Origin: Chitiniphilus eburneus
GTDB lineage: Bacteria; Pseudomonadota; Gammaproteobacteria; Burkholderiales; Chitinibacteraceae
Length of the DNA: 64,000 nt
Assembly (NCBI RefSeq): GCF_005048205.1
Contig: NZ_SUMF01000001.1
Span: forward strand, 310,001-374,000
Direction: 5' to 3'
Under the pieces are notes generated by a model. The model was not told the DNA's origin. It worked only from the letters and a program-made list of their open reading frames with translations, and searched no databases. Below are positions 47,089 through 56,941 of this stretch, one piece after another; the first letter of the stretch is position 1, and each line of letters opens with the position of its first letter. The translations under genes and the position numbers were made by a program.

Positions 47089-47198
47089 CCCCCGGCCAAG
47101 CCGGGTGCTCACAGCGAATGGAATGCCAGCTGGGCCGCGCTCCCTGATCGATTCCATACCCCCCGCCCTCGCCGCCGCGAGGGGCCTCGCTTCGCTCG
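47089..47198 (-). repeat. bipartite palindromic repeat, copy D (inverted)
   Basis: Same as copy C in tandem unit 2, with three of the four C-to-T differences falling inside it. Confidence 0.65.
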
Positions 47199-47352
47199 CG
47201 ATTGCAGCGCTTCAGCTTTTGAGGTCCGCCGTGAATCCGCGTTTCCAGGCCGACTCCGCTCTCCCCGCCGCCACTGTGGCATGCGGCCTGCCTTCGTTCG
47301 AAAGCGAAGCCGGCAACCAGCCGTTCAACCGTTAACCAAGGGGTTGCCCACC

Positions 47353-48192
47353 ATGCAACAAAAGGTCACCCGTTACGCTGGCGCCACGTTCACCCAGGTG
47401 ATCCTGGCCGGCTACACCGTGCTGGCGCTGTTCCCGATCGTGCTGATCGTGATCAACGCCTTCAAAAACCGTGCCGCGATCTTCGATTCACCGCTGGCGT
47501 TGCCCAACAGCGAATCGTGGTCGCTGATCGGCTTCGAGAAGGCGATGAAGAACGCGCATTTCTTCAGCTTCTTCGGCAACAGCGCCATCGTCACCGTGAC
47601 GTCGCTGGCACTGATCCTGTTCTTCGGCGCAATGGCCGCGTGGGCATTGTCGGAATACAAGTTCCGCGGCAGCCGCTGGCTGATGGCGTTCTTCGCCTTC
47701 GGCATCATGGTGCCGATCCGCCTGGGCACCGTCTCGATCCTGAAGATCATGGTGTCGCTGGACCTGGTAAACACGCTGACGGCGCTGGTGCTGGTCTACG
47801 TGGCCCAGGGCCTGCCGCTGGCGATCATGATCCTCAGCGAATTCATGCAACAGATTCCAAAGGAGCTGAAGGAGGCCGCGCGTTGCGATGGCGTGGGCGA
47901 ATTCAAGATCTTCTTCCAGGTGATCCTGCCGCTGATCCGCCCGGCCGTGGCCACGGTGGCAGTGTTCACCATGGTGCCGATCTGGAACGACCTGTGGTTC
48001 CCGCTGATCCTGGCGCCGGGCGAGGAAACGCAGACCATCACGCTGGGCGTGCAGCAGTTCATCGGGCAATACGCCACCGACTGGAACGCCGTGCTGGCCT
48101 CGCTTTCGCTGGCGGTGCTGCCAGTGCTGGTGCTGTACATGTTCTTCTCGCGCCAGTTGATCCGCGGCATCACCGCAGGCGCGGTCAAGTAG
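47353..48192 (+). CDS. CUT1 ABC importer permease 2 (MalG-like)
   Basis: 279-residue inner-membrane protein with six helices (about 14-36, 74-98, 110-130, 140-162, 185-205, 245-266). The EAA loop is ELKEAARCDGVGEFKIFFQVILPLIRP. ATG at 47353 gives MQQKVTRYAGATFTQV; the frame remains open far upstream through repeat DNA, but those residues are not protein-like. GGGGTTGCC may serve as ribosome site. It follows the long repeat-filled gap and precedes the ATPase by 153 bases. Confidence 0.93.
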   Translation: MQQKVTRYAGATFTQVILAGYTVLALFPIVLIVINAFKNRAAIFDSPLALPNSESWSLIGFEKAMKNAHFFSFFGNSAIVTVTSLALILFFGAMAAWALSEYKFRGSRWLMAFFAFGIMVPIRLGTVSILKIMVSLDLVNTLTALVLVYVAQGLPLAIMILSEFMQQIPKELKEAARCDGVGEFKIFFQVILPLIRPAVATVAVFTMVPIWNDLWFPLILAPGEETQTITLGVQQFIGQYATDWNAVLASLSLAVLPVLVLYMFFSRQLIRGITAGAVK

Positions 48193-48209
48193 GCGACGGC
48201 ACGTCGCCA

Positions 48210-48335
48210 GTGAGGAGTGAGGGGTAAGGCGTGAGGTGCAAACCCGCCCCCTTCGCACTCCGCAACCCAACGATTCGAACACTCAGGACGGCGTGACGGG
48301 CTTTTACACCTCGCCCCTCACGCCTCACCCCTCAC
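48210..48335. repeat. inverted pair of GTGAGG-type repeats before the ATPase gene
   Basis: GTGAGGAGTGAGGGGTAAGG and following bases (48210-48243) face ACACCTCGCCCCTCACGCCT and following bases (48302-48335). The arms are about 34 bases long, imperfectly complementary, with a 58-base loop. The right arm ends at the GGAG ribosome site of the ATPase gene, so a folded transcript could affect its translation. Confidence 0.7.
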
Positions 48336-48345
48336 GGAGCTTCCC

Positions 48346-49463
<1,118 letters not shown>

Positions 49464-49467
<4 letters not shown>

Positions 49468-49742
49468 GGCGTGTCATCCAATGTTTCGCGGCAGCGCCGG
49501 GCCGAAAAAGCACCAGGCACCAGGCACCAGGCGCACGACGCAGGCAATAACCGGTTATTGGCAAGGAGTGCAACGCGGTGGATGGTGTTTTTTCGGCCCA
49601 GCCCTACGGGTTCGGTACATTTCGGGCGCCGCGCGGCGTCGCCGGCCGCTTGCGGTATCCATACCGCAGCGCGTCCAGCTCCTGGCACGGCATCCCGAAC
49701 TGCACCGAACGCTGTCGTGAAACATTGGATGACACGCCCTAG
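49464..49742. mobile_element. MITE-like element with 27-bp terminal inverted repeats
   Basis: CTAGGGCGTGTCATCCAATG and the next seven bases at the left end are repeated inverted at 49716-49742 with one mismatch. Both ends carry CTAG, consistent with a four-base target duplication of the YTAR type used by some IS5-family elements. The 279-bp interior has no transposase; it contains three exact GCACCAG repeats (49510-49530). Best read as a non-autonomous insertion. The remaining bases to 49816 hold a possible promoter. Confidence 0.75.
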
Positions 49743-49778
49743 GCGGGACTGGATCAACATCGGGCGCGACATAACCGC

Positions 49779-49784
49779 TAGAAT
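49779..49784 (+). promoter_or_regulatory. possible -10 box of the orphan binding protein gene
   Basis: TAGAAT followed by AATAAGG, 33 bases before the ATG and just outside the MITE-like element. No convincing -35 box. Confidence 0.35.
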
Positions 49785-49816
49785 AATAAGGTGTTTACCT
49801 GAGTTACCTTCGGATC

Positions 49817-50656
49817 ATGCCGCGTTTCCTTGCCCTGCTGTGCCTCTTTGTAAGCCTGTTTGCCCATGCAGAGCTGATGATCGCCGTTCCCGAAGATGTA
49901 CTGACGGATTATCAGCGTCTGGTAGGGAACCGTGATGTGCAGGCCATCGTCGATTATTCCGGCCCGGGCGCGCGTCGCGACACAGTGGAAATGATCCTGC
50001 TGCAACAGGCCCTGCATCTGGGCGGCTCCACCGAAGTGGTGCGCTTCAGCCCGCTGAACAGCTACGCGCGCACTTTCCACGAGGTGGAAAGCGGCCGCGT
50101 GGCCGCCTCCGGCACCTCGGCCTGGGCTGCCGACGCGGTGGATCGCAAGGTGCAGCTTTCCAGCGCGCTGATCCAGGAAGGCGAGTACGTGGTGGGGCTG
50201 TATACCGTGGCCACCAATACCGCGGTGCTCGGCATGCCGATCGCCAGCGTGGTGCGGCAGACCGCCGTCACCAACCGCGCCTGGGTCAACGACTACAACG
50301 TGTTGCAGCGCCTGGGCTTCAAGCACATCGAAAGCGCCCCCACCTTTCCGATGATCGCCCGCATGCTCAAAGCCGGACGGGCGCAGGTCACGCTGATGTC
50401 CTTCAAGCCGACACCGGACCTGTCGCTGACGCTGGAAGGCATCAGGCTGGTGCCGCTACAGGGCGTGAAAGTGGCGATGCCGGGCAGTCGCCATTTCCTC
50501 TTCGCACCGACGCCAGAAGGTGATCAGGCGATGCGTGCCGCGAACATCGGCCTGGCAAAGCTGCGCGCCGAGGGCCGCATCCGCCGCGCGTACGAGGCCG
50601 GCGGCTTCTTCAATGCCCGCGTCAACGACTGGACCTTGCTCAACCCGCCGAAGTAG
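49817..50656 (+). CDS. orphan periplasmic substrate-binding protein
   Basis: 279 residues: signal peptide about 1-18 (FLALLCLFVSLFAHA-ELMI) and a type-3 (amino-acid/polar) binding-protein-like fold (LMIAVPEDVLTDYQRLV, EMILLQQAL, ARTFHEVESGRVAAS, MIARMLKAGRAQVTLMSF). No permease or ATPase is adjacent. Such orphans either share another importer or act as sensory binding proteins. The ligand is unknown. It stands between the MITE-like element and ada on the same strand. Confidence 0.75.
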   Translation: MPRFLALLCLFVSLFAHAELMIAVPEDVLTDYQRLVGNRDVQAIVDYSGPGARRDTVEMILLQQALHLGGSTEVVRFSPLNSYARTFHEVESGRVAASGTSAWAADAVDRKVQLSSALIQEGEYVVGLYTVATNTAVLGMPIASVVRQTAVTNRAWVNDYNVLQRLGFKHIESAPTFPMIARMLKAGRAQVTLMSFKPTPDLSLTLEGIRLVPLQGVKVAMPGSRHFLFAPTPEGDQAMRAANIGLAKLRAEGRIRRAYEAGGFFNARVNDWTLLNPPK

Positions 50657-50785
50657 ATCGTCGTTTCGGGGGATGCATGGGTAACGGCCGCCATCGCCGG
50701 ATGCGCCGCCGATTGCAGCGCAAGGACCGGAGTGCGCATCGGCGCCACAGCCTGCATCATGGCCCCATATCCCTGGAGCGATGCG

Positions 50786-51862
50786 ATGAGCCACCCCTCC
50801 CCTTTCCCCGATGACGATGCGCGCTGGCACGCGGTCGCAACGCGCGACGCGCAGGCGGACGGCGCTTTCTGGTATGGCGTGCATAGCACCGGCATCTATT
50901 GCAGGCCATCGTGCCCCTCGCGCCCGACGCGGCGGGACAACGTCGCCTTCTTCGACAGCCCGGCAGCGGCCGAAGCGGCCGGGTTCCGCGCCTGCAAGCG
51001 CTGCCGTCCCGATCAGGACAACGCCACGCCCTTGCATGGTGCGGCCATCGAGCGCGCCTGCCGCGCCATCGAGGCCGCCCCCACGCCGCCAACGCTGGAA
51101 CAACTCGCCACCATCGCCGGGCTCAGCCGCTATCACTTCCATCGCGTGTTCAAGCAACTGACCGGCGTGACGCCGCGCGACTATGCCGCCGCCCACCGCG
51201 CGGCCCGGGTGCGCGATGGGCTGCAACGCGCCGACAGCGTCACCGACGCCTTTTACGACGCGGGCTTCGGTTCCTCCGGGCGCTTCTACGAGCAGGCCGG
51301 CGAGCTGCTGGGGATGAAGCCCGGCGACTACCGTGCCGGTGGCGCGGGTGAAACCATCCGTTTCGGTGTCGGCCAGTGCTCGCTGGGGGCCATCCTGGTG
51401 GCCGCCACGCCGCGTGGCGTGTGCAGCATCGAACTGGGCGACGAACCGGAAGCGCTGGTGCGCGGCCTCCAGGATCGCTTTCCCAAGGCTGAGCTGGTCG
51501 GCGGCGACCCCGCCTTCGAAGGCTGGATGGCAACGGTGATCGGGCTGATCGAAGCGCCTGCCACACCGGTGGCATTGCCGCTGGACGTGCGCGGCACCGC
51601 TTTCCAGCAGCGGGTCTGGCAGGCGCTGCGGCAAATCCCGCCCGGCTGCACCGCCAGTTATGCCGAGATCGCCCAGCGCATCGGTGCGCCCACCGCCGCC
51701 CGCGCCGTGGCGCGCGCCTGCGCCGGCAACACGCTGGCAGTGGCGATTCCGTGCCATCGCGTGGTCCGCAACGATGGCGCGTTGTCCGGCTATCGCTGGG
51801 GCGTGGCGCGCAAACGGGCGTTGCTGGCGCGCGAAGCGGAAATCACCGAACCGGGCCACTGA
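50786..51862 (+). CDS. ada: bifunctional methylphosphotriester/O6-methylguanine-DNA methyltransferase and regulator Ada
   Basis: DNA alkylation repair and adaptive-response activator, 358 residues. The N-terminal Ada domain holds four zinc cysteines (YCRPSC and CKRC, about 38-74), of which Cys38-equivalent accepts methyl from phosphotriesters. An AraC-type helix-turn-helix follows (LEQLATIAGLSRYHFHRVFKQLTG), then the methyltransferase domain with the active cysteine in AIPCHRVVRNDG. The start at 50786 follows GGAG. Monocistronic; a binding site before its own gene was not identified. The MFS gene follows in the same direction. Confidence 0.95.
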   Translation: MSHPSPFPDDDARWHAVATRDAQADGAFWYGVHSTGIYCRPSCPSRPTRRDNVAFFDSPAAAEAAGFRACKRCRPDQDNATPLHGAAIERACRAIEAAPTPPTLEQLATIAGLSRYHFHRVFKQLTGVTPRDYAAAHRAARVRDGLQRADSVTDAFYDAGFGSSGRFYEQAGELLGMKPGDYRAGGAGETIRFGVGQCSLGAILVAATPRGVCSIELGDEPEALVRGLQDRFPKAELVGGDPAFEGWMATVIGLIEAPATPVALPLDVRGTAFQQRVWQALRQIPPGCTASYAEIAQRIGAPTAARAVARACAGNTLAVAIPCHRVVRNDGALSGYRWGVARKRALLAREAEITEPGH

Positions 51863-51922
51863 GAAAGGTCATCCACCCCATTTTGGCGGTACGCTTTCGT
51901 CCTCTCTTTCCGTTACGCCTTC

Positions 51923-53134
51923 ATGACGCCACTTCCCCATGCCTTTCGCCGCCTTGCCGGCTCCAATCTCGCGTCCCAGTCCGCCCAGCAGATTGGTCTG
52001 GCGGCGGCCCCGCTGGTGGCGGTGCTGGCGCTGGGCAGCGACGTGACCGGCACCGGCCTGCTACAGGTGGCGCAGACGCTGCCATTCCTGTTGCTGGCCG
52101 TGCCGCTGGGCGTGGTCGCCGATCGCACCTCGCGGCGCGGCATGATGGCGCTGGGCGAGCTGACGCGCGCATCGTCGTTCGTCGCCATTGTGCTGCTGGC
52201 CTGGTTTGGGGGGCTGAATCTGTGGCTGCTGGCACTGCTGTCCTTTATCGCCACCGTCGGTGCGGTGGCGTATAGCGTTGCCACGCCCGCGCTGATCCCG
52301 GCCGTGGTGCCGCGCGGGGCGCTGGCACAAGCCAACGGCCGGATCGAACTGGTGCGCAGCCTGGCGCTGACGGCCGGCCCGGCGCTGGGCGGGGTGCTGG
52401 TCGGCTGGACCGGCGCCAGCCCCGCCTTCGCGATGGCGGCGGCATTGTCGCTATGCGCGGCTGGGGCCTTGAGCGGCCTGCCCGATGGTGCGCCGCCATC
52501 CGACCAGCCCCGCCGCAACTTCTCGCATGAGTTGCGCGAAGGCGCGGGCTTCGCGCTACGCCAGCCGTTGCTGCGGGCGATGCTGCTGACCGCGTCGATC
52601 TTCAACATCGCCTACTTCGTATTGCAGACGGTTTACGTACCGTATGCGGTGCGGCACCTGGGCCTGTCCGGCACTGGCGTGGGGGTGACGCTGGCTGCCT
52701 ATGGTGGCGGGATGGTGCTGTCCGCGCTACTGGTATCGCACACCAGCCGCAGCCTGTCGCCCGGCGCGCAGATGCGCGTGGCACCGCTGGGCGCAGTGGC
52801 GGCGGCATTGGCAATGCTGGCCACGCTGTGGTGGCCATCGCCGTGGCTGGCGGGAGCCTGCTTTTTCCTGATTGGCGCCGGGTCGGTGATCTGGACCGTG
52901 GCCACCACCACGCTGCGCCAGGCGGTGACACCACACGCGATGCTGGGGCGTGTCTCATCGATCAACACGCTGGCCACCTACGGCGCCCGGCCGCTGGGCG
53001 CGGCGCTGGCAGCCGGCGTGGGCTTCCTGGGGGGCGAAAAAGCCTGCCTGGGCGCCGCAGTGGCCTGTTTCATGCTCCAGGCCGCGCTGGTGCTGGCTTC
53101 GCCGCTCTCGCGCCTGCGTACCATGCCCGGCTGA
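51923..53134 (+). CDS. MFS exporter, enterobactin-exporter (EntS)-like
   Basis: 403-residue major-facilitator protein with about 11-12 membrane helices. The cytoplasmic loop 2-3 motif appears as GVVADRTSRRGMMALGELTR, and GRVSSINTLATYGARPLGAALA is typical of the EntS/MdtH-like exporter group (TIGR00900-like). The substrate is unknown: drug or siderophore export are the usual alternatives. It follows ada by 60 bases; no shared regulator is apparent. Confidence 0.85.
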   Translation: MTPLPHAFRRLAGSNLASQSAQQIGLAAAPLVAVLALGSDVTGTGLLQVAQTLPFLLLAVPLGVVADRTSRRGMMALGELTRASSFVAIVLLAWFGGLNLWLLALLSFIATVGAVAYSVATPALIPAVVPRGALAQANGRIELVRSLALTAGPALGGVLVGWTGASPAFAMAAALSLCAAGALSGLPDGAPPSDQPRRNFSHELREGAGFALRQPLLRAMLLTASIFNIAYFVLQTVYVPYAVRHLGLSGTGVGVTLAAYGGGMVLSALLVSHTSRSLSPGAQMRVAPLGAVAAALAMLATLWWPSPWLAGACFFLIGAGSVIWTVATTTLRQAVTPHAMLGRVSSINTLATYGARPLGAALAAGVGFLGGEKACLGAAVACFMLQAALVLASPLSRLRTMPG

Positions 53135-53246
53135 TCATCTCCGTCGAACGCGCTTATCCCCCTATTTTTGACGCAGGGCAAACCGTCATTCGTGCATCGA
53201 ATGGAACGTATGGCCCCAAATGCGTAAACATAGGGGAGTAAGCGCA

Positions 53247-53804
53247 ATGGCAATCGCAGGTTTCATCGTGTTGGGAGACCGCACCTCGCACGGCGGGGTA
53301 GTCATCAGCGGCGATCCGCAGCACACCGTGGATGGCCGGCCCGTGGCACGGCTGGGCGATCTCGCCACGTGCCCGCGCTGCGGCCGGCTGACGCATATCG
53401 TCTCATCCCGATATCCCACGCCAGACGAAGGCAACCCGCCGGCCTACCACCTGGACATGCTCGAATGCGGCGCGGTGCTGTATTCGCGCTACAACGACCA
53501 ATGCGGCTGGGACGGTGCCTCGGAGGCGGACCTGCTGCCACCTCCGCAGCAGATGATCGACCGTCCGCTACCGCTGTTCCATTCACACTTCGTCCTGCGC
53601 AACAGCCGCAGCGGAACGCCATTGCCGGGCTTGCGCTACCGCATCGTCACCACCGACAACGGTGCCGTCAGCGGCATCACCGATCACCTGGGCCGTACCA
53701 GCGCCGTGACCACCGCATCACCGCTGCCGATCGACATCCACCTGGTGGACGATATGGAAAACGTGGGCATGGCATCGGACGCCCCCACCGATATGGCCGA
53801 CTGA
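53247..53804 (+). CDS. PAAR-domain protein with a C-terminal extension
   Basis: 185 residues. The first ~95 form a PAAR fold: FIVLGDRTSHGGVVISGDP, VARLGDLATCPRCG and then a His/Cys-containing block (MLECGAVLYSRYNDQCGW), as in proteins that cap type VI secretion VgrG spikes. Residues 105-180 form a beta-rich extension (FHSHFVLRNSRSGTPLPG, GISGITDHLGRTS-like VSGITDHLGRTSAV) similar to transthyretin-like extensions. No VgrG, other T6SS gene or toxin is in the window, so it is an orphan. GGGGAG precedes the ATG. Confidence 0.85.
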   Translation: MAIAGFIVLGDRTSHGGVVISGDPQHTVDGRPVARLGDLATCPRCGRLTHIVSSRYPTPDEGNPPAYHLDMLECGAVLYSRYNDQCGWDGASEADLLPPPQQMIDRPLPLFHSHFVLRNSRSGTPLPGLRYRIVTTDNGAVSGITDHLGRTSAVTTASPLPIDIHLVDDMENVGMASDAPTDMAD

Positions 53805-53949
53805 CCGCCGCGCAAATGGCACGCGCAGCCGTCAATGGAATGATGAGGGATCAATAGGGAGCCGGAAGCATTCCACCGTTTCACCTGATCACCTCCACAG
53901 GCAACCAGCGCCTTTACAGACGCTCCAAAAAGGTAACCGGCGCGAGCAA

Positions 53950-54051
53950 AGCGAGGCCCCCTCGCGGCGGCGAGGGCGGGGGGAGTGGAATCAACCGAGG
54001 GGAGCCGGAGTTGATGAACCACTACTTTTGGGAGCCCGGCTTTGCCGGGGG
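53950..54051 (+). repeat. bipartite palindromic repeat, copy E
   Basis: GCGAGGCCCCCTCGCGGCGG, then CGAGGGCGGGGGGAGTGGAA and TCAACC, and 37 bases later CCCGG-CTTTG-CCGGGG (54034-54051). The most complete forward copy. Confidence 0.65.
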
Positions 54052-54100
54052 TTAGGTGCCACTCACCCTGCATCCACACATGCCAATCATCAAGGCTCCT

Positions 54101-54184
54101 GCGGCGCGGGCGGGGGGAGTGGAGTCAATCAGGGAGCGCAAGCTTCCGGCATCACGCAACGGGTAGGCTCCCGGCTCCGCCGTG
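54101..54184 (+). repeat. bipartite palindromic repeat, copy F (diverged)
   Basis: GCGGCGCGGGCGGGGGGAGT followed by GGAGTCAATCAGGGAGC, then CTCCCGGCTCCGCCGTGGG in the expected second position. The first stem lacks its left half. Confidence 0.45.
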
Positions 54185-54222
54185 GGCCTTGCTTCCCCCG
54201 GAACATCCCTCACCGCAAACCC

Positions 54223-55107
54223 CTACTCCTTGCGCCGCGCGCGAGGATGGAACTCGTCATACGCCTTGGCCAGCGCCTGGTAATCCAGGTGGGTGTAGAC
54301 CTGGGTGGTCGCCAGGTGGGCGTGTCCCAGCAGCTCCTGCACCGCGCGCAGGTCATGCGAGCTTTGCAGCAGATGGCTGGCGCAGCTATGCCGCAGTTTG
54401 TGGGGATAGAGCGGCTCGGCGATGCCGAGCCGTTTGCGCCAGTCCGCCAGCCGCGCGTGGATGGCACGGGTGGTGAGCGGCCGGCCGCCCCGCCCGACGA
54501 ATACGGTGGCGCTGGTATCGCGTGCGTATTGCGGGCGCAACAGCAGCCAGCGCCGTAGCGCTTCGACCGCTGCACCGCCCACAGGCACCACTCGCGTCTT
54601 GCCGCCCTTGCCGGTCACGCGTGCCAGGGCATGGGCGAGGTCGAGTTCCAGCAGGTGCAGGCTGGCCAGCTCCGACACCCGTAGCCCGGAGGAATATGCC
54701 AGCTCGAAGATTGCCTTGTCGCGGCAGGCCAACGGCTCGTCGTCGGGCAGCGCGTTGAGCAGGCCTTCGGCGCTATCCACGGTCAGCGCGGCGGGCAGAC
54801 GCGGCACACGCTTGGGCGGGCGGATGCCGGTGACAGGGCTGGCGCCCCAGCCCAGGTCGCGCTTCATGATCTTGTAGAAGGCACGCCAGGCTGACAGGAT
54901 GCGGCCGATGCTGGACGGTGAGAGGCCCTTGGTCGCCATCCGGCGCACGAAGCCCCGGATGTCGGTCGGCGTGAGGGTATCCAGGTCACGGCCGCGCGCC
55001 AGCTCGCTCAGCCGCGCCAGGTCTTCGCCGTAGGCGCGCCGTGTGTGTTCGCTCGCCTGCCGTTCACCCGCGAGGTAGCGGTCGAAGTGGGCGAGCGGCA
55101 AATCCAC
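54223..55107 (-). CDS. xerC: tyrosine recombinase XerC
   Basis: With XerD, resolves chromosome dimers at dif. The 294-residue product has the N-terminal SAM-like core-binding domain (HFDRYLAGERQASEHTRRAYGEDL) and the catalytic set Arg in SSGLRVSEL, Lys in GKGGKTRVVPVG, HxxR in HKLRHSCASH, His in LGHAHLATTQ and nucleophile Tyr in VYTHLD. The start is a GTG at 55107, three bases inside the end of the DUF484 gene; no ATG is available. It follows dapF-DUF484, the conserved order of gamma- and betaproteobacteria. Confidence 0.94.
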   Translation of the reverse strand: MDLPLAHFDRYLAGERQASEHTRRAYGEDLARLSELARGRDLDTLTPTDIRGFVRRMATKGLSPSSIGRILSAWRAFYKIMKRDLGWGASPVTGIRPPKRVPRLPAALTVDSAEGLLNALPDDEPLACRDKAIFELAYSSGLRVSELASLHLLELDLAHALARVTGKGGKTRVVPVGGAAVEALRRWLLLRPQYARDTSATVFVGRGGRPLTTRAIHARLADWRKRLGIAEPLYPHKLRHSCASHLLQSSHDLRAVQELLGHAHLATTQVYTHLDYQALAKAYDEFHPRARRKE

Positions 55108-55109
55108 GG

Positions 55110-55832
55110 TCAGTCGTCCTGGCTGGCGCCGATGCCGGCTGCCGCCTCGTCGTGCGGCAGCTCTTCGACTTCCATCTGCGCAGTGGTGGGAACCAGGCGG
55201 CGCACCGTGGCGGACACCAGTTCGGACAAGCGTTGCAGGTAGAGCGTGCCCATGTCGGGATAGAAGCGATCCTCGTCGCCACTGGCCAGCACCAGAATGC
55301 CGAATGGCTCTTCGCCAGTGCGCAGCGCGAACTGGGCAAACGACTTGAGATCGGCGGCATCCTGATCGAACCACGCCAGCACTTCATCGGTGACGTAGGG
55401 TCCGCAATAGGGCGACACCAGGTTCTGCGCCAGTCGCTGCACCGCCTCGCCCACCGGCTGGAACTCACGCAGCGTGGAATCGGTGGGCAACCACAGCCGC
55501 ACGGCGACGAAGGGCACATGGAAGCGTTCGCGCAGGTGGTATTCCAGCGTGCCGACCACGCCGGACAGATCCTCGGCCTGGATCAGGTCGACGGTCAGCT
55601 TGTGCAGCCGGTCGGAGATCAGATCGTTGTCCTCACCGAATTGCAGCAGTTCGGAAAGGCGGACCTCCAGCGCACGCGCCTTTTCCCGCAGGGTGATCAG
55701 TTGCCGCTCGGCCAGCGAGACGGCCTGCCCGCGATGGTTGTGCGGTACATAGATTTCCGCCACATCGTCGGCGTATTCGTCGAAGAAAGCCGGATTGCTC
55801 TTCAACCACGCCAGGATATCCTGCGACTGCAT
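55110..55832 (-). CDS. DUF484-family protein
   Basis: 240-residue soluble protein of the DUF484 family, usually encoded between dapF and xerC. N-terminal helix (ILAWLKSNPAFFDEYADDVAEIYVPH), a coiled coil (ERQLITLREKARALEVRLSELL) and a GAF-like domain (VRLWLPTD, SFAQFALR, GILVLASGDEDRFYPDMGTLYLQRLSEL). Function unknown; the family name rests on conserved position and sequence. It is translated just after dapF on the minus strand. Confidence 0.9.
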   Translation of the reverse strand: MQSQDILAWLKSNPAFFDEYADDVAEIYVPHNHRGQAVSLAERQLITLREKARALEVRLSELLQFGEDNDLISDRLHKLTVDLIQAEDLSGVVGTLEYHLRERFHVPFVAVRLWLPTDSTLREFQPVGEAVQRLAQNLVSPYCGPYVTDEVLAWFDQDAADLKSFAQFALRTGEEPFGILVLASGDEDRFYPDMGTLYLQRLSELVSATVRRLVPTTAQMEVEELPHDEAAAGIGASQDD

Positions 55833-55875
55833 GCTGCCTACTCCTCGGTAACTGTTGCTACGACGCGCCGTCGGC

Positions 55876-56706
55876 TTAAAGCTCGATGGTGCCTTCGAAC
55901 ACGGTGGCGGTCGGGCCTGTCATCAGCACCGGCTGGCCCTCGCCCGCCCAACGGATGGTGAGATCACCACCATGGGTATGGACCAGCACGCCCGGATCGA
56001 GCAGGCCGCGACGGATACCGACGACCACGGCGGCGCAGGCGCCGGTGCCGCAGGCCAGCGTTTCACCCGCGCCGCGCTCGAATACACGCAGGCGGATTTC
56101 ATCGCGGCCAACAATCTGCATGAAGCCGGCATTGACGCGCTCAGGGAAGCGCGGGTGATGTTCGATCAGCGGACCCAGCTTGCCGACCGGATAGCTTTCG
56201 ACGTCGTCCACCACCTGCACCGCGTGCGGGTTGCCCATCGACACCACGCTGATGTCGTAGAGATGGCCCGCCACGTCGAGCGGGTAATTCAATTGTTCTT
56301 CTGCCGCGACGAAGGGGATTTCGGCGGGTGCCACGCGCGGCACGCCCATGTCCACGGTGACATTGCCACCCTGTTCCAGCCGCGGATAGATCACGCCGCG
56401 CGCGGTCTGCACGGCAATTTCGGTCTTGTCGGTGAGGCCCTGCTCGTGGACAAAGCGCGCAAAGCAGCGCGCGCCATTGCCGCATTGCCCCACCTCGCTG
56501 CCGTCGGCATTGAAGATGCGGTAGCGGAAATCGACGCCAGCGGTGTCGCTGGGTTCGACCAGCAGCAATTGATCAAAGCCGATGCCGAAATTGCGGTGCC
56601 CCAGCCGCCGCAGCAGTTCGGCATCGAGCTGGACGGACTGGCGCACGCCGTCGAGCACGACGAAATCGTTGCCCAGGCCGTGCATCTTGGTGAAACGCAG
56701 CTTCAT
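55876..56706 (-). CDS. dapF: diaminopimelate epimerase
   Basis: Converts LL- to meso-diaminopimelate for lysine and peptidoglycan. The 276-residue product has the two catalytic cysteines: one in [17 protein letters not shown] and one in [35 protein letters not shown] is the family start and [14 protein letters not shown] the substrate loop. The gene leads the dapF-DUF484-xerC unit and follows a 235-base gap after the CoA-binding protein gene. No lysA is adjacent. Confidence 0.97.
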   Translation of the reverse strand: MKLRFTKMHGLGNDFVVLDGVRQSVQLDAELLRRLGHRNFGIGFDQLLLVEPSDTAGVDFRYRIFNADGSEVGQCGNGARCFARFVHEQGLTDKTEIAVQTARGVIYPRLEQGGNVTVDMGVPRVAPAEIPFVAAEEQLNYPLDVAGHLYDISVVSMGNPHAVQVVDDVESYPVGKLGPLIEHHPRFPERVNAGFMQIVGRDEIRLRVFERGAGETLACGTGACAAVVVGIRRGLLDPGVLVHTHGGDLTIRWAGEGQPVLMTGPTATVFEGTIEL

Positions 56707-56941
56707 GGATGATGAATCGCGAGTGAGTTGGGGAATATCGCTAGGCTAATCGGCGGCGCGGATGCTGGCAAATCGATCGACATACGGCGCGACACCTTCC
56801 GAGCACGGTGAGCACCTTGCCGCGGCGAAAGCATTTGAAACAGGCGAACGGCGACACCGGCGGATCATGACGTCCACCCGGCTTTTGCCGGTGGCCCGAC
56901 GCTCAGCCAGCCGCAAGCGACTGGCCGACGCGCCCCTGCGC

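Larger units (their letters stand above)
46866..47235 (+). repeat. 168-bp tandem duplication
   Basis: Two full copies (46866-47033, 47034-47201) and a 34-base third start (47202-47235). The unit begins in the permease-1 C terminus, so the codons LQRFSF and stop are present three times. By hand the two full copies differ at four sites, all C in the first and T in the second. Each copy carries an inverted bipartite repeat. Confidence 0.9.
46887..47352. other. permease 1-permease 2 intergenic region
   Basis: 466 bases between two genes that normally nearly touch. It consists of the tandem duplication and its embedded repeats to 47235, then about 117 bases of unremarkable sequence leading to the permease-2 start. 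One frame stays open across it into permease 2 because 168 is a multiple of three. Confidence 0.6.
53805..54222. other. PAAR-xerC intergenic region
   Basis: 418 bases with no gene, between convergent genes. It is largely filled by bipartite repeat copies E and F, listed separately. Otherwise nothing is recognised. Confidence 0.5.

Noticed and set aside
46918-47352. In-frame N-terminal extension of permease 2 through the tandem repeat
   Set aside because: Open only because the 168-bp unit is a multiple of three; the residues are Arg/Pro-rich and unlike any permease N terminus.
49510-49530. Three GCACCAG repeats as a CRISPR-like array
   Set aside because: Direct tandem heptamers without spacers, inside a MITE-like element. 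No CRISPR array is seen in the window.
49471-49935. Open frames across the MITE-like element on both strands
   Set aside because: No transposase motif and no similarity between the frames and known proteins; composition follows GC bias.
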